A stretch of DNA of 64,000 nt from Achromobacter pestifer (GCF_902859625.1 NZ_CADIJX010000001.1:744001-808000); one strand, 5' to 3'. Counted from the stretch's first letter, positions 26,220-34,766 are shown. Translations and numbers: made by a program. Notes: generated by a model not told the origin, from the letters alone.

Positions 26220-27232
26220 GCCCCCTCCTTTTCCGTCTGCCCTATCTGCGGGCCCGGTGCGCGGCGCGATCGCCACCCGGAGATGGCGGCCACGCCGTGC
26301 CAGACGGCCAGCAGGCAAAGGGCCAGCCCGAGCGGCAACCAGAAATAGTCGCGCTTGGGTTGATGGCGCAACGTCTTGACCTCCTGCGGCGTGATGCGGT
26401 CCAGCGTGGCGTACACCGATTGCAGGCTCTTCAGATCTTCGGCCTTGAAGAATTGGCCGCCGGTCGCGCGCGCGATTCCTTGCAGCACGCCGAAGTCCAC
26501 ACGGTCTTCGCCGGTTGCGGCCGGATCGCCGATGCCGATGGTATGCACGATGATGTGGTGCTGGGCCGCCAGCGCAGCGGCGCGCGCAGGCGGTACGGCG
26601 CTTCCGGTGTCATTGCCATCTGTCAACAGGATCAACACCTTATCGCGCTCCTTCGCGGCGTCCAGCATCCGTATGCCCAGACCGATGGCGTCGCCCATGG
26701 CCGTGTTGGGACCTGCCATGCCCACCGCCGTGCGGTCCAGCAACAGGCTCAGCGCGGCGTGGTCGCCCGTCAGCGGCGCCTGCGGATACGCGCTGGTGCC
26801 AAACACGATCAATCCCAGCCTGTCGTCCTTCCGTTTGGCGATGAAGTCCGCGACCACGGTCTTGACGGCTTTCCATCTTGATTCGGGCTGCCCCTGGGCA
26901 TCCCGAAAGTCGGCGGTGTCCATCGACTGCGAAATGTCCACGGCCAGCAGGACATCGCGAACGGCTTCGGTGTGCGTCAGCGGCGGTTCAACCCATTGCG
27001 GACGGGCCAGCGCCAGCACCATCAGCAGCCAGACCGCGACATTCAGCCATAGCTGGCCAGCGCTGGCCCGCACGCCCGGCCGCGACGGGGACTGCCCCGT
27101 GATCGCGGCGACGGAATCGAAGAACGGCACGCGCAGCGCGTTGCGCTGCTGGACATAGGCGGGCAGCCAGCGATAGGCGGCCAGCGCCAGCGGCGCGGCG
27201 GCGAGCAACCAGGGATATTCAAGCCGCCACAT
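26204..27232 (-). CDS. BatA-like VWA-domain membrane protein
   Basis: 342 residues. Two membrane segments at the N-terminus (residues about 5-20 and 58-76) and one near 305-325 flank a VWA domain. Its MIDAS is intact: LLAVDISQSMDT (DxSxS), with the Thr in GPNTAMGDAIGLG and the Asp in LILLTDGNDTGS. The upstream stop overlaps by 14 bases, so it is translationally coupled. It is the canonical metal-dependent VWA partner of MoxR AAA+ ATPases, a pairing thought to remodel or activate target proteins at the membrane. Confidence 0.92.
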   Translation of the reverse strand: MWRLEYPWLLAAAPLALAAYRWLPAYVQQRNALRVPFFDSVAAITGQSPSRPGVRASAGQLWLNVAVWLLMVLALARPQWVEPPLTHTEAVRDVLLAVDISQSMDTADFRDAQGQPESRWKAVKTVVADFIAKRKDDRLGLIVFGTSAYPQAPLTGDHAALSLLLDRTAVGMAGPNTAMGDAIGLGIRMLDAAKERDKVLILLTDGNDTGSAVPPARAAALAAQHHIIVHTIGIGDPAATGEDRVDFGVLQGIARATGGQFFKAEDLKSLQSVYATLDRITPQEVKTLRHQPKRDYFWLPLGLALCLLAVWHGVAAISGWRSRRAPGPQIGQTEKEGAWTST

Positions 27233-27719
27233 GATGCTTTACCATCCACTCGCGGCTTGCGTGGATCAATTGCGAAAGCGTTGCGCTGTCCAGCCGGCGC
27301 ACCGCCTCGTCCGGCGCATACGCCAGCAATCGCATCAATTCGGAGGAGTGCTTTGGAAAGCCGTGCGGCACGGCGCGCTCCAGGTAGGCCAACCAGGCCT
27401 CGCCACTCAGCGAGGCCACGCCGACGCGCCCATCCGGCGGCTGTGCCGCCAGCGCCGCCCGCTTGAGCAGCGCCGGCAGGCCGCGCACCGCCAACGGATC
27501 GCTTGAAACCTCCTGCTCGAGTTGCCGCAACGCCTTCAGCCCCTGACGGCGGTATAGATTGCGCCGATGGCGGCGCCAAACGACCACTCCTGCCCATGCG
27601 CCGCCAACCACCGCGACGACGGCCAGCACGGCCCACCCCCAAGTCTGGGGCCAGTAGGACACGGCTGCCGGCAACGGCAGTTCGCGCAACTGGGCCAGGC
27701 CTGGCAGCGCGTCGCTCAT
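27219..27719 (-). CDS. DUF4381 single-span membrane protein
   Basis: 166 residues. A membrane helix at about residues 28-48 (WGWAVLAVVAVVGGAWAGVV) is followed by a basic patch WRRHRRNLYRRQG and a helical cytoplasmic domain (LRQLEQEVSSDPLAV, LPALLKRAALAA). DUF4381 proteins sit between DUF58 and VWA genes in MoxR operons. The start overlaps the DUF58 stop by an ATGA. It likely links the membrane VWA pair to cytoplasmic partners; its biochemical role is not known. Confidence 0.87.
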   Translation of the reverse strand: MSDALPGLAQLRELPLPAAVSYWPQTWGWAVLAVVAVVGGAWAGVVVWRRHRRNLYRRQGLKALRQLEQEVSSDPLAVRGLPALLKRAALAAQPPDGRVGVASLSGEAWLAYLERAVPHGFPKHSSELMRLLAYAPDEAVRRLDSATLSQLIHASREWMVKHHVAA

Positions 27720-28681
27720 CCCCGGACCCCTTGTCTCTGCGGCGCAACCGATGCCGTCGCCTGTTTGCCGAGCTCGCGGCGTAACTGCGGCAGTTCATCT
27801 TCCGCCGTGTCGACGGTCAGCAATGGCACGCGGCTGCGGCGCAGCAGTTCCGCCACCTGGCGAAGGCGGTTGCTGAAGAAATGCGCCAGCGGTTCGCGTT
27901 CGCGCTGCCGGCCCACCGCGACTTCCAGCTGTAGTTCGCCCTGCGTGACCACCAGCCGTCCGGAACGGGGCAGGTGCTGCGCCATGGGATCGAACACCAG
28001 CATGGCCAGCACGTCGTTGTGGGCGGCCAGCAGACGCAGCGTGCGCAGTGTCTCCTCGTCGGCGCCGGCGAAATCACTGATGATGCAGACCAGGCAATCA
28101 TGCGGCGCATTCAGCAACGCGCCGCGTAATGCGCGGTTCAGGCCTTGCGCGGCCGGTGCATCCGGCTGGTCCGCAGACAGGTTGGCATTCGTCCGGACGA
28201 CTTCGGCGAGCAATGCGCGGACCCGGTCGCGGCTGCGCAACGGCTTGAAAGCCCTTACCCCTGCGTCGTCGAACACCAGGCCGCCGACGCGGTCCCCTCC
28301 CCGATAGGCGATCCAGGCCGCAATCGCCGCAAGCCGCGCCGCCACGGCGCACTTGAATGCGCGCACCGATCCAAAATACATGCTCATGCGCTGATCGACG
28401 ACGATCATCACCGGGCGGTCCCGTTCTTCGGTATACGAGCGCACAAAAGGCTTGCCGTAGCGCAAGGACGCGCGCAGATCCAGGCGTCGCAGGTCGTCGC
28501 CGGCCACGTAGCGCCGAAGCTCGGCGAAGTCCAGCCCTCGGCCCCGCAGCCGTGACCCGTGCGGGCCGGCAAGCACGCTGCTGAGCGGCTGGTTTGCCAG
28601 GAACGACAATCCGCTCGCGGCGGCCTCCAGCGCGATCAGCTCGGACAACGGCGGGTGGACGGGGTGCGGCATGCGGTTCAT
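27716..28681 (-). CDS. DUF58 (VWA-like) protein of the MoxR operon
   Basis: 321 residues from the ATG at 28681 (GAGGT upstream); the longer frame upstream runs into moxR and is rejected. The DUF58 signature is HGSRLRGRGLDFAELRRYVAGDDLRRLD and RSYTEERDRPVMIVVDQRMSM, in pieces of the expected order at residues 45-110. A DxRxSM sequence occupies the MIDAS position. No membrane segment is seen. DUF58 proteins nearly always follow MoxR genes and are predicted partners of the ATPase. It is 8 bases after the moxR stop. Confidence 0.9.
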   Translation of the reverse strand: MNRMPHPVHPPLSELIALEAAASGLSFLANQPLSSVLAGPHGSRLRGRGLDFAELRRYVAGDDLRRLDLRASLRYGKPFVRSYTEERDRPVMIVVDQRMSMYFGSVRAFKCAVAARLAAIAAWIAYRGGDRVGGLVFDDAGVRAFKPLRSRDRVRALLAEVVRTNANLSADQPDAPAAQGLNRALRGALLNAPHDCLVCIISDFAGADEETLRTLRLLAAHNDVLAMLVFDPMAQHLPRSGRLVVTQGELQLEVAVGRQREREPLAHFFSNRLRQVAELLRRSRVPLLTVDTAEDELPQLRRELGKQATASVAPQRQGVRG

Positions 28682-28689
28682 GGTGACCT

Positions 28690-29670
28690 CTATGCCGGCA
28701 CGGCGACCACATCCAGGACTCGGTCGATCGCCTGGTCGGCCGTAATTCCGTCCGCCACCGCGTCGTACGAGAGATGCAAGCGATGGCGCAGCACCGCGTG
28801 CGCAACCGCGCGCACATCGTCCGGCGCACTGAAGTCGGCATTCTCCAGCCATGCATGCACCCGGGCCGCGCGGTCCAGGGCAATGGCGCCGCGCGGGCTG
28901 GCGCCAATTTGAATCCATCGGCCCAGATCCGCGTCGTAGTCAGCGGGCCGGCGCGTGGCGTTCACAAGATCCACCGTATAGCGGTCCACCGCGGGCGCCA
29001 CACGCACTGCCGCCGCTTCGGCGCGGCAAGCGAACAGCGTCTCCTGCGAAATACGGGCGGCGTCGCTGCGATCGCCCGCGGCAGCACCCTGCGGTGCCTC
29101 CCTCAGCAGCGCCAGCATGGCCATTTCATCCTCGGCGCCGGGGTAATCCAACTTGATCTTCATCAGGAAACGGTCCATCTGCGCCTCGGGCAACGGATAC
29201 GTGCCCTCTTGCTCGATGGGATTCTGCGTCGCCAGCACCATGAACAGCGGGGGCATCTTCCGCGTGTTGCCGCCGACGGTGATCTGCCTTTCCTCCATCG
29301 CCTCCAGCAGCGCGGATTGCACCTTTGCCGGCGCCCGGTTGATTTCGTCGGCCAGGATGAGATTGCCGAACAACGGCCCGGCCTGGAACGCGATGTGATT
29401 GCGGCCTTCGGCATCCTGCTGGAGCACATCGGCGCCGGTGATGTCCGAAGGCAGCAAATCCGGCGTGAACTGGATGCGGCTCATATCCGCCGCCAGGTGC
29501 GCGGCCAGGGCCTTGACCATGCGAGTCTTGGCAAGCCCCGGCAGGCTCTCCAGCAGCACATGCCCGTCGGCCACCAACGCGATCAGCATTTGGCGTATTA
29601 CCGCTGCCTGCCCCAGGACCTCCTCGGAAATTGCCGCTTCCAACGCCAGAATTCCATCGCGCTGCGCCAT
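28690..29670 (-). CDS. MoxR-family AAA+ ATPase
   Basis: 326 residues from the ATG at 29670 (AAGGG upstream). Walker A is LLESLPGLAKTRMVKALA near residue 45, Walker B is LILADEINRAPAKVQSALLEAMEE near residue 105, sensor 1 lies in MVLATQNPIEQEGTYPLPEAQMDRF, and the arginine finger is in that last part. The C-terminal lid domain follows. MoxR proteins form hexameric cytoplasmic chaperone-like ATPases that act with VWA proteins. Here the immediate client could be the sulfatase or the formylglycine enzyme, an inference from the operon. It starts 60 bases after the FGE stop. Confidence 0.95.
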   Translation of the reverse strand: MAQRDGILALEAAISEEVLGQAAVIRQMLIALVADGHVLLESLPGLAKTRMVKALAAHLAADMSRIQFTPDLLPSDITGADVLQQDAEGRNHIAFQAGPLFGNLILADEINRAPAKVQSALLEAMEERQITVGGNTRKMPPLFMVLATQNPIEQEGTYPLPEAQMDRFLMKIKLDYPGAEDEMAMLALLREAPQGAAAGDRSDAARISQETLFACRAEAAAVRVAPAVDRYTVDLVNATRRPADYDADLGRWIQIGASPRGAIALDRAARVHAWLENADFSAPDDVRAVAHAVLRHRLHLSYDAVADGITADQAIDRVLDVVAVPA

Positions 29671-29730
29671 GCTTATCCCTTTCGTCAAATGCAAACGAGT
29701 ACGGCTCGCCGGGATGGCCCCGGCGGGAGG

Positions 29731-30879
29731 TCAACGGCTGGCGACGTGTCCGAGGCGGCTTTGGGCCTGCTTCCACTGGTCAGGCGTCATCACCGTGCGA
29801 AAGCCCAGGTGTGACATCCCGTTCAAGGGGTCGGTGCCCCGCCGCGCGCTGGCCCGATAGCTGATGCAGTAGGTATCGCTGCACAGGAAAGAGCCGCCGC
29901 GCGTAACGCGCTTGGGCGCGGAGGCCGGGACGTTTCCGTCATCAGGATCGAAGCTGTCCGCCGGCCCGGCGGGATCCTGTGGGGGCTGGCGGTACTGGGC
30001 CTGGATGCGGAATGCATCGGCGCGATACCAATCCGCCGTCCACTGCCAGACGTTCCCCGCCATGTCGTAGAGGCCGTAGGCGTTGGGAGGGAATGAGCCT
30101 ACCGGCGTCGTGCCGACCTGGATCTTTTCATCCTTGACGACCGGGAACGGCTGTTGTTGCTGTGTGTCCCAGATGTTCGCCATGGGTTTGCCGTTGGGGC
30201 TGAGTTCATTGCCCCAGGCATAGGTCGCCTGCTCAAGGCCGCCACGCGCGGCGAACTCCCATTCCGCTTCCGTGGGCAGGCGCTTGCCCGCCCACTTGGC
30301 ATAGGCCTGCGCATCCTCATACGACACTTGGACCACCGGATGGTCGTCCTTGCCATCGATGTTGCTGCCGGGGCCTTGCGGTTGACGCCAACTTGCGCCG
30401 GGTACGAATTGCCACCATCGGGTGTAGTCGCGCAACGACACTTCGGACTCGGACCCCACAAAGACCATGGCGCCCGGCACCAGCAGGCTTTCATCCGGAC
30501 GCGGCGTGCCCGGGGGCAGCTGGACCTTCAGGTCTTCCCACTTCGGCTTTTGCTCGGCCGTCGTCACATAGCCCGTGGCCTGGACGAAGCGGCGGAATTC
30601 GGCGTTCGTGACGTCGTGGGTGTCCATCCAGAAACCGCTGACCCGAACGCTATGCGGGGGCAATTCATTCGGCTGCGAGAGCTTGTGGTTATTGCCCATG
30701 AGGAATTCCGCTGGCGGAATCCACGCCATGCCAGCCGGCCCCTGCTTGCCGTCGCCTAGCGTGGCCACCACGGCCGTGGGCTTTGGCGTAAGGCTGACTC
30801 CCGCGACGTAGGCGCCCAGCGCGCTGGCGCCAAGAAGAACGCCGGCTATCACTAATCCAACTTTCAGTTGCTGCTTCAC
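29731..30879 (-). CDS. Formylglycine-generating enzyme (FGE/SUMF1) with N-terminal membrane anchor
   Basis: 382 residues from a GTG at 30879 with GGAGG seven bases before it; the upstream in-frame extension has no such site. Residues about 6-27 (VGLVIAGVLLGASALGAYVAG) form a signal anchor after a short basic start. The FGE-sulfatase fold begins with MAWIPPAEFLMGNN and HSVRVSGFWMDTHDVTNAEF, then RLPTEAEWEFAARGG and YDMAGNVWQWTADWY. The C-terminal RGGSFLCSDTYC holds the two active-site cysteines five residues apart, as in true copper-dependent FGEs and unlike lectin-like relatives. It would oxidise the Cys of the operon's sulfatase to formylglycine. The anchor predicts a periplasmic location. 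Confidence 0.92.
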   Translation of the reverse strand: MKQQLKVGLVIAGVLLGASALGAYVAGVSLTPKPTAVVATLGDGKQGPAGMAWIPPAEFLMGNNHKLSQPNELPPHSVRVSGFWMDTHDVTNAEFRRFVQATGYVTTAEQKPKWEDLKVQLPPGTPRPDESLLVPGAMVFVGSESEVSLRDYTRWWQFVPGASWRQPQGPGSNIDGKDDHPVVQVSYEDAQAYAKWAGKRLPTEAEWEFAARGGLEQATYAWGNELSPNGKPMANIWDTQQQQPFPVVKDEKIQVGTTPVGSFPPNAYGLYDMAGNVWQWTADWYRADAFRIQAQYRQPPQDPAGPADSFDPDDGNVPASAPKRVTRGGSFLCSDTYCISYRASARRGTDPLNGMSHLGFRTVMTPDQWKQAQSRLGHVASR

Positions 30880-31427
30880 GTGCCCCTCCGTACTTCCATG
30901 GAAACGAAACGGTTCGCCGATACGCTGGCGCATGGGTATCACGAATTGCTGGTCACACTGAATCGGAAATGCATTCGGCGAGCGCCGACGTAGCCTTGAA
31001 ATAGCACACGGCCCTGCTTGGCCAGATGATCGATCCACGCTGAAAGCGTGGCGATCCTTGCCCCTGATCCGGTGTGGAAGACGGCCAATGCCATTCCATG
31101 TCCGGTCTGTCTCGGGACGGCGGTATCGCACCAAGTCAGAAAAAACGGGGCCAAAGAAACAATCTGAATTTATTCAATATTCTCTTATCTTCTGCCGCAT
31201 GTCGACAAAAATAATCCGCAGTTTGTGACGACCCAAAAAGCTTTGCCTAAGCGCGCGCGGTAGCGTGTCACACGGCGATTCGCCAAACGCTTACTGCTAA
31301 CTCGGTGCCACGTTCACCTCGTCCAGTCGTCCCATTTCCAGAACACTGATGGCGAATTTCGACTACTACCGCAATCATCGTTCTTTTCTTATCGTTAGTA
31401 TTCGCAAAAACTCCTAGGAGTACTGAC
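30880..31427. other. 548-base intergenic region between the sulfatase operon and the YcaC-like gene
   Basis: This gap should hold the promoter of the ten-gene minus-strand operon and that of the plus-strand hydrolase. A GC hairpin CCACGC-tgaaa-GCGTGG lies at 31035-31051 and a shorter one, TCGGCG-ag-CGCCGA, at 30975-30988. The part from about 31160 to 31215 is AT-rich. A minus-strand frame at 30939-31154 has no recognisable family. No clear sigma-70 boxes or regulator site could be fixed. Confidence 0.4.
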
Positions 31428-32108
31428 ATGAGCACCCCCGCAAATTTCAACGGCGCCCGTCCGGTCATCGATCCGGATCAAGCCGCCATGCTATTGATCG
31501 ACCACCAAAGCGGACTGTTCCAGACGATTGGCGACATGCCATTCACCACCGTGCGTTCGCATGCCAGCGCCTTGGCCAAGATGGCCACGCTGACGAAGAT
31601 GCCGGTGATCACGACCGCTTCGGTGCCGCAGGGCCCCAATGGCCCCCTGATTCCCGAAATTCACAAGAACGCGCCGCATGCCAAGTATGTTGCCCGGCGC
31701 GGAGAAATCAATGCCTGGGATAACCCGGAATTCGTGGCAGCAGTCAAGGCAACAGGCCGCAAGCAATTGATCATTGCGGGCACGATCACCAGCGTGTGCA
31801 TGGCGTTTCCCAGCATCGCCGCCGTGGCCGACGGCTTTCAGGTATTTGCCGTGATCGACGCTTCCGGCACGTATTCCAAGATGGCGCAGGAAATCACACT
31901 GGCCCGCGTGGTGCAAGCGGGCGTCGTGCCAATGGATACCGCAGCCGTGGCGTCCGAGCTGCAACGGACGTGGCATCGTGAAGACGCCTTGCAATGGGCG
32001 GAACTGTATGGGCACATCTTCCCGTCCTATCAGTTGCTGAGCGAAAGCTACGCTAAAGCCCAGGACGTTCAAAAGAATCAGGAAGTGCTGGATTCCCAGC
32101 GCACCTAG
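31428..32108 (+). CDS. YcaC-like isochorismatase-superfamily cysteine hydrolase
   Basis: 226 residues. AAMLLIDHQSGLFQ gives the catalytic Asp, YVARRGEINAWDNPEF matches the YcaC consensus around the third catalytic region, and IIAGTITSVCMAFPSIAA holds the nucleophilic Cys. TASVPQGPNGPLIPEI also fits. YcaC relatives form octamers and act on small amides or unknown substrates. AGGAG lies before the ATG. It stands alone between the sulfatase and siderophore loci; there is no sequence sign that it takes part in siderophore formation. Its N-terminal lead of 17 residues is longer than in E. coli YcaC. Confidence 0.9.
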   Translation: MSTPANFNGARPVIDPDQAAMLLIDHQSGLFQTIGDMPFTTVRSHASALAKMATLTKMPVITTASVPQGPNGPLIPEIHKNAPHAKYVARRGEINAWDNPEFVAAVKATGRKQLIIAGTITSVCMAFPSIAAVADGFQVFAVIDASGTYSKMAQEITLARVVQAGVVPMDTAAVASELQRTWHREDALQWAELYGHIFPSYQLLSESYAKAQDVQKNQEVLDSQRT

Positions 32109-32123
32109 GCCAGAAAGCAACAC

Positions 32124-32157
32124 AAGGGCCAAGGCCGGCGTCAGCCGGCCAGCCCTT
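32124..32157. terminator. Extended hairpin between convergent genes
   Basis: AAGGGC-caa-GGCCGGC-gtca-GCCGGCC-a-GCCCTT is a strong two-part stem lying 16 bases after the YcaC-like stop and about 60 bases beyond the ECF sigma stop. No T run follows on either strand, so it may work as a bidirectional transcript-end stabiliser or a Rho-aided terminator. Confidence 0.5.
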
Positions 32158-32216
32158 GCCCTCACCGGCGGAGCGCCACTGCCCCGCCCCACCCCTTTTC
32201 TATTCCCTGTGCCGCC

Positions 32217-32738
32217 TCAATCGTCGCGCAGCATCTGCGCGCGGCAGGCTTCCAGCGCCAGGCCCGCGTCACGCAGCATGAAGTTGACCAAGGTGGTCGA
32301 CACGCCCAGCATGGATGCGATGTCTCGCTGGGTATGCCCTGACAAGTGATAGAGCTCGAAGGCGCGGCGGGTGCGTTCCGGCAGAAGGTCCAGCGTCGCG
32401 ACGATCTGGCGCAGGTTCTGGCGCGCGATCGCAATGCGTTCCGGCGTATGCGTGCCGCTGGACACTTCAGCCCCATCGTCTTCCGTGAAGATGTGCGATT
32501 CAAGTTGCGCCCTGCGATGGTGATCGATCGAAAGATTGCGCACGGTCTGGTACAGGTAGGCAACCGGCTGGCGCACGTTGAACGTGCAAGTTGCCTCCAC
32601 GATTTTCAGATAGACCTCTTGAACCACGTCTTCTGCCTGCTCACGCGAACCCAGGATCTTCAAGGCAGCCTGGCGCAGCTTCGTCCGGTAGGCCAGGAAG
32701 GTGCTATGCATATCCGGATTCAAGAGTTCGACATTCAT
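32217..32738 (-). CDS. Iron-starvation ECF sigma factor (PvdS/OrbS-like)
   Basis: 173 residues from the ATG at 32738, with AGAGG upstream. Region 2 is LKILGSREQAEDVVQEVYLKIVE and YLYQTVRNLSIDHHRR. Region 4 is ERTRRAFELYHLSGHTQRDIASMLGVSTTLVNFMLRD, the pattern of FecI-type and PvdS/OrbS sigma factors. There is no adjacent anti-sigma gene, as with PvdS and OrbS, which are controlled mainly by Fur. A Fur-box-like site lies 33 bases upstream. Three OrbS-type promoter elements before the nearby siderophore genes make it the probable master activator of the locus. Confidence 0.88.
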   Translation of the reverse strand: MNVELLNPDMHSTFLAYRTKLRQAALKILGSREQAEDVVQEVYLKIVEATCTFNVRQPVAYLYQTVRNLSIDHHRRAQLESHIFTEDDGAEVSSGTHTPERIAIARQNLRQIVATLDLLPERTRRAFELYHLSGHTQRDIASMLGVSTTLVNFMLRDAGLALEACRAQMLRDD

Positions 32739-32770
32739 GAAGCGTACCTCTTTATGAAACGAATACAAAT

Positions 32771-32789
32771 AGAATTGGTTATCATTCCG
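32771..32789 (-). promoter_or_regulatory. Fur-box-like site before the ECF sigma gene
   Basis: On the minus strand CGGAATGATAACCAATTCT matches the 19-base Fur consensus GATAATGATAATCATTATC at 11 positions, including the AATGATAA core. It sits 33 bases before the start codon, where Fur-Fe(II) would block transcription in iron-rich cells. Identification is by eye. Confidence 0.6.
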
Positions 32790-32904
32790 ATTCAGCTGCG
32801 TAGAGTAATGAAGGCAATTGACGCAATTCCGATTCGGGGCAAAGAGTTACATCTTTCACGCCTGCCCGGCTGACTGCCGGGCAGGCACGCGCATTGCGCG
32901 GCGG

Positions 32905-34557
32905 TCAGGCCGGCAGCGCGTCGGCGAGCGTCTTGCCCGCCGTCTCGGCCTGAGGGGCCGAGGGTGACCGCAAGCGGCCGTTTTCCATGTGCAGCAGGCG
33001 ATCCGCAAGATGGAAATAGCGGTCGTCGTGGGAGATCACCAGCACGGTCTTCCCCATTGCCCGCAACTCGGGCAGTACTTCGCGATAGAACACGTCTTTG
33101 AAGATGGGATCCTGGTCAGCGGCCCATTCGTCGAAGATCAGGAACGGCCGGTCTTCCAGATAGGCAACGACCAGGGCCAGCCGCTTGCGCTGCCCTTGTG
33201 ACAAGGCGCGAGTCGTGAAGGCGCCATCACGCACCTGGACTTTGTGTTGCAGGTGCAGCCGTTGGATCAGCCGGTTGCCCTCCTCGTCCAGATCCGCCCG
33301 GCCCGTTTCCAGCAAACGGTCGAACAGATGAAAGTCAGAGAAGATGGCGGTGAAGTATTGGCGGTAGTTGTCGCGGTCGGCGTCCTGAATGGTGCGGCCA
33401 TTGAGCGTCACCGCCCCGCCTTCTGGTGCGTAAAGGCCGACCAGCAGTTTGGCCAGCGTCGTCTTGCCGCTGCCGTTGCCGCCCACCAGGAATACGATTT
33501 CGCCTGCACGGAAGCTAAGGTCGATTGGACCCAACGTGAAGAAGTCATCGCTTTGCTCGTGGTAATAGCGGTGCGAGACCCCGTGCAAGGCCAGCTCGCG
33601 CAAGGGTTCGAGCTTGTCTTGCAGCGGCGCGGCCGGCGTTGCGGGCAATTGACTGACGATGCCTTCAATTTGCCGTGCCGACACTTGCGCCAGGTTGGCT
33701 CGCGGAATGTTCATCAGCAGCACCTCAAGCGGCGCGACCATGTAGACGAATATCAGCGCGAAGCCCGTCATCACGCGGGTGGAGTCGTCTGCGTCGCCCA
33801 CCAGCGCGAAGAGCACCAGTCCGATGAAGGCGTAGATCAGGAAATTGCCCCACGATGACGCGGTGACGAAGATGGACATGCCGAGCGCGCGTTCACGCCG
33901 CACGGTTTCGATGGCCTGTCCCAGCACCTGGTCGGCAAAGGCGTCACGCTTGCTGCGGTTCAGGCGCAATTCCTTGGCCCCATCAGTCAACGCGCGGAAG
34001 TGACCAAACAGCCGGTCTTGTTCGCCAGCGGCCAGGTTCAAGTGACGAATGGCTCGAAGATGCGCGAAGTGGTAGCCCAGCGAACCCAGACCGATCGCGC
34101 CAAGCGCAAACAGGAAGACCTGCCAGGACAGCATCGCCATGTAGACCAGGCAGCCCGTCACGACGACGGCATTGGTCAGGATGGCCGGCAGGCTGACGAA
34201 GAATTGCGCCACATTCGCGCTGTGCTCGGACAGCGCCGATTGGATGCGTGCCGCACCCGTCTGTTCCAGGCCGCGGAAATCCGCCTCCAGCACCCGGTTG
34301 GAGACATAGCTGCGCAACGCAGCGTGGGCACGCTGGCTCAACCGTTCAAACAGGACGGCCGACACCATGTTCGCCAGCAGCGACACCACCGCCACCCCCG
34401 CGAAGATGCGCCAGTGCCCTGCCCGCTGGGCCGCGTCGGCGGTGAGCGCCAGATTGATCTGCGCGATGAGCAACACGCCGCAAGCGCCAGACACGACGCT
34501 GGTTAGCGTCGCGGCCGTGAACAGCGCACGCGACTGGGCAATCAGATACGAAAGCAC
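32905..34557 (-). CDS. PvdE-like cyclic-peptide/siderophore export ABC transporter
   Basis: 550 residues as a half-transporter with an N-terminal membrane domain of six helices and a C-terminal ATPase. Walker A is FLVGGNGSGKTTLAKLLVG, the signature is ALSQGQRKRLALV, and Walker B is FLIFDEWAADQDP followed by the ISHDDRYF switch. The EWAADQDP form is typical of the PvdE/SyrD exporters, which move peptide precursors into the periplasm. The GTG at 34557 is chosen because GAGG lies five bases before it and because an OrbS-type -10 box at 34593-34596 makes the TTG at 34590 too close to the transcript start. It is divergent from the reductase gene. Confidence 0.92.
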   Translation of the reverse strand: MLSYLIAQSRALFTAATLTSVVSGACGVLLIAQINLALTADAAQRAGHWRIFAGVAVVSLLANMVSAVLFERLSQRAHAALRSYVSNRVLEADFRGLEQTGAARIQSALSEHSANVAQFFVSLPAILTNAVVVTGCLVYMAMLSWQVFLFALGAIGLGSLGYHFAHLRAIRHLNLAAGEQDRLFGHFRALTDGAKELRLNRSKRDAFADQVLGQAIETVRRERALGMSIFVTASSWGNFLIYAFIGLVLFALVGDADDSTRVMTGFALIFVYMVAPLEVLLMNIPRANLAQVSARQIEGIVSQLPATPAAPLQDKLEPLRELALHGVSHRYYHEQSDDFFTLGPIDLSFRAGEIVFLVGGNGSGKTTLAKLLVGLYAPEGGAVTLNGRTIQDADRDNYRQYFTAIFSDFHLFDRLLETGRADLDEEGNRLIQRLHLQHKVQVRDGAFTTRALSQGQRKRLALVVAYLEDRPFLIFDEWAADQDPIFKDVFYREVLPELRAMGKTVLVISHDDRYFHLADRLLHMENGRLRSPSAPQAETAGKTLADALPA

Positions 34558-34592
34558 AGGCACCTCGATGACAAGTATCGGTATGAGCAATA

Positions 34593-34617
34593 GACGAAGC
34601 AGCCCGCGGAAAATTTA
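34593..34617 (-). promoter_or_regulatory. OrbS/PvdS-type promoter of the exporter gene
   Basis: Minus strand: TAAAT at 34617-34613, 16 bases, then CGTC at 34596-34593. This equals the TAAA-N17-CGTC form known for OrbS-dependent promoters of Burkholderia and the TAAAT-N16-CGT form of PvdS. It lies 36 bases before the chosen start codon. Confidence 0.72.
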
Positions 34618-34671
34618 GTTCGCATATTTAGGGCTATCACCCGAGGCCCGGCCACGGAGGACCGTGGGGGG

Positions 34672-34696
34672 TGAATTTCCACCCTGCTCATTCGTC
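34672..34696 (+). promoter_or_regulatory. OrbS/PvdS-type promoter of the FhuF-like gene (one mismatch)
   Basis: TGAAT, 16 bases, CGTC on the plus strand, so TGAA-N17-CGTC with a single departure from the TAAA box. It lies 71 bases before the FhuF-like ATG and 55 bases from the exporter promoter, pointing the other way. The equal spacing of both elements supports it. Confidence 0.6.
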
Positions 34697-34766
34697 TACC
34701 GCTTATGTCGACAGGTTTTTTTTCGGATGCCGCCGCGCCAACGCCCGGATCAGGCGGGGTCACGCC

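Noticed and set aside
29731-30879. SUMF1-domain protein being only a lectin-like or EgtB-like relative
   Set aside because: The LCSDTYC cysteine pair and the neighbouring sulfatase with C-x-A-x-R favour a true formylglycine-generating enzyme.
34558-34590. TTG at 34590 as start of the exporter gene
   Set aside because: No Shine-Dalgarno, and it almost touches the proposed OrbS-type -10 box; the GTG at 34557 has GAGG.
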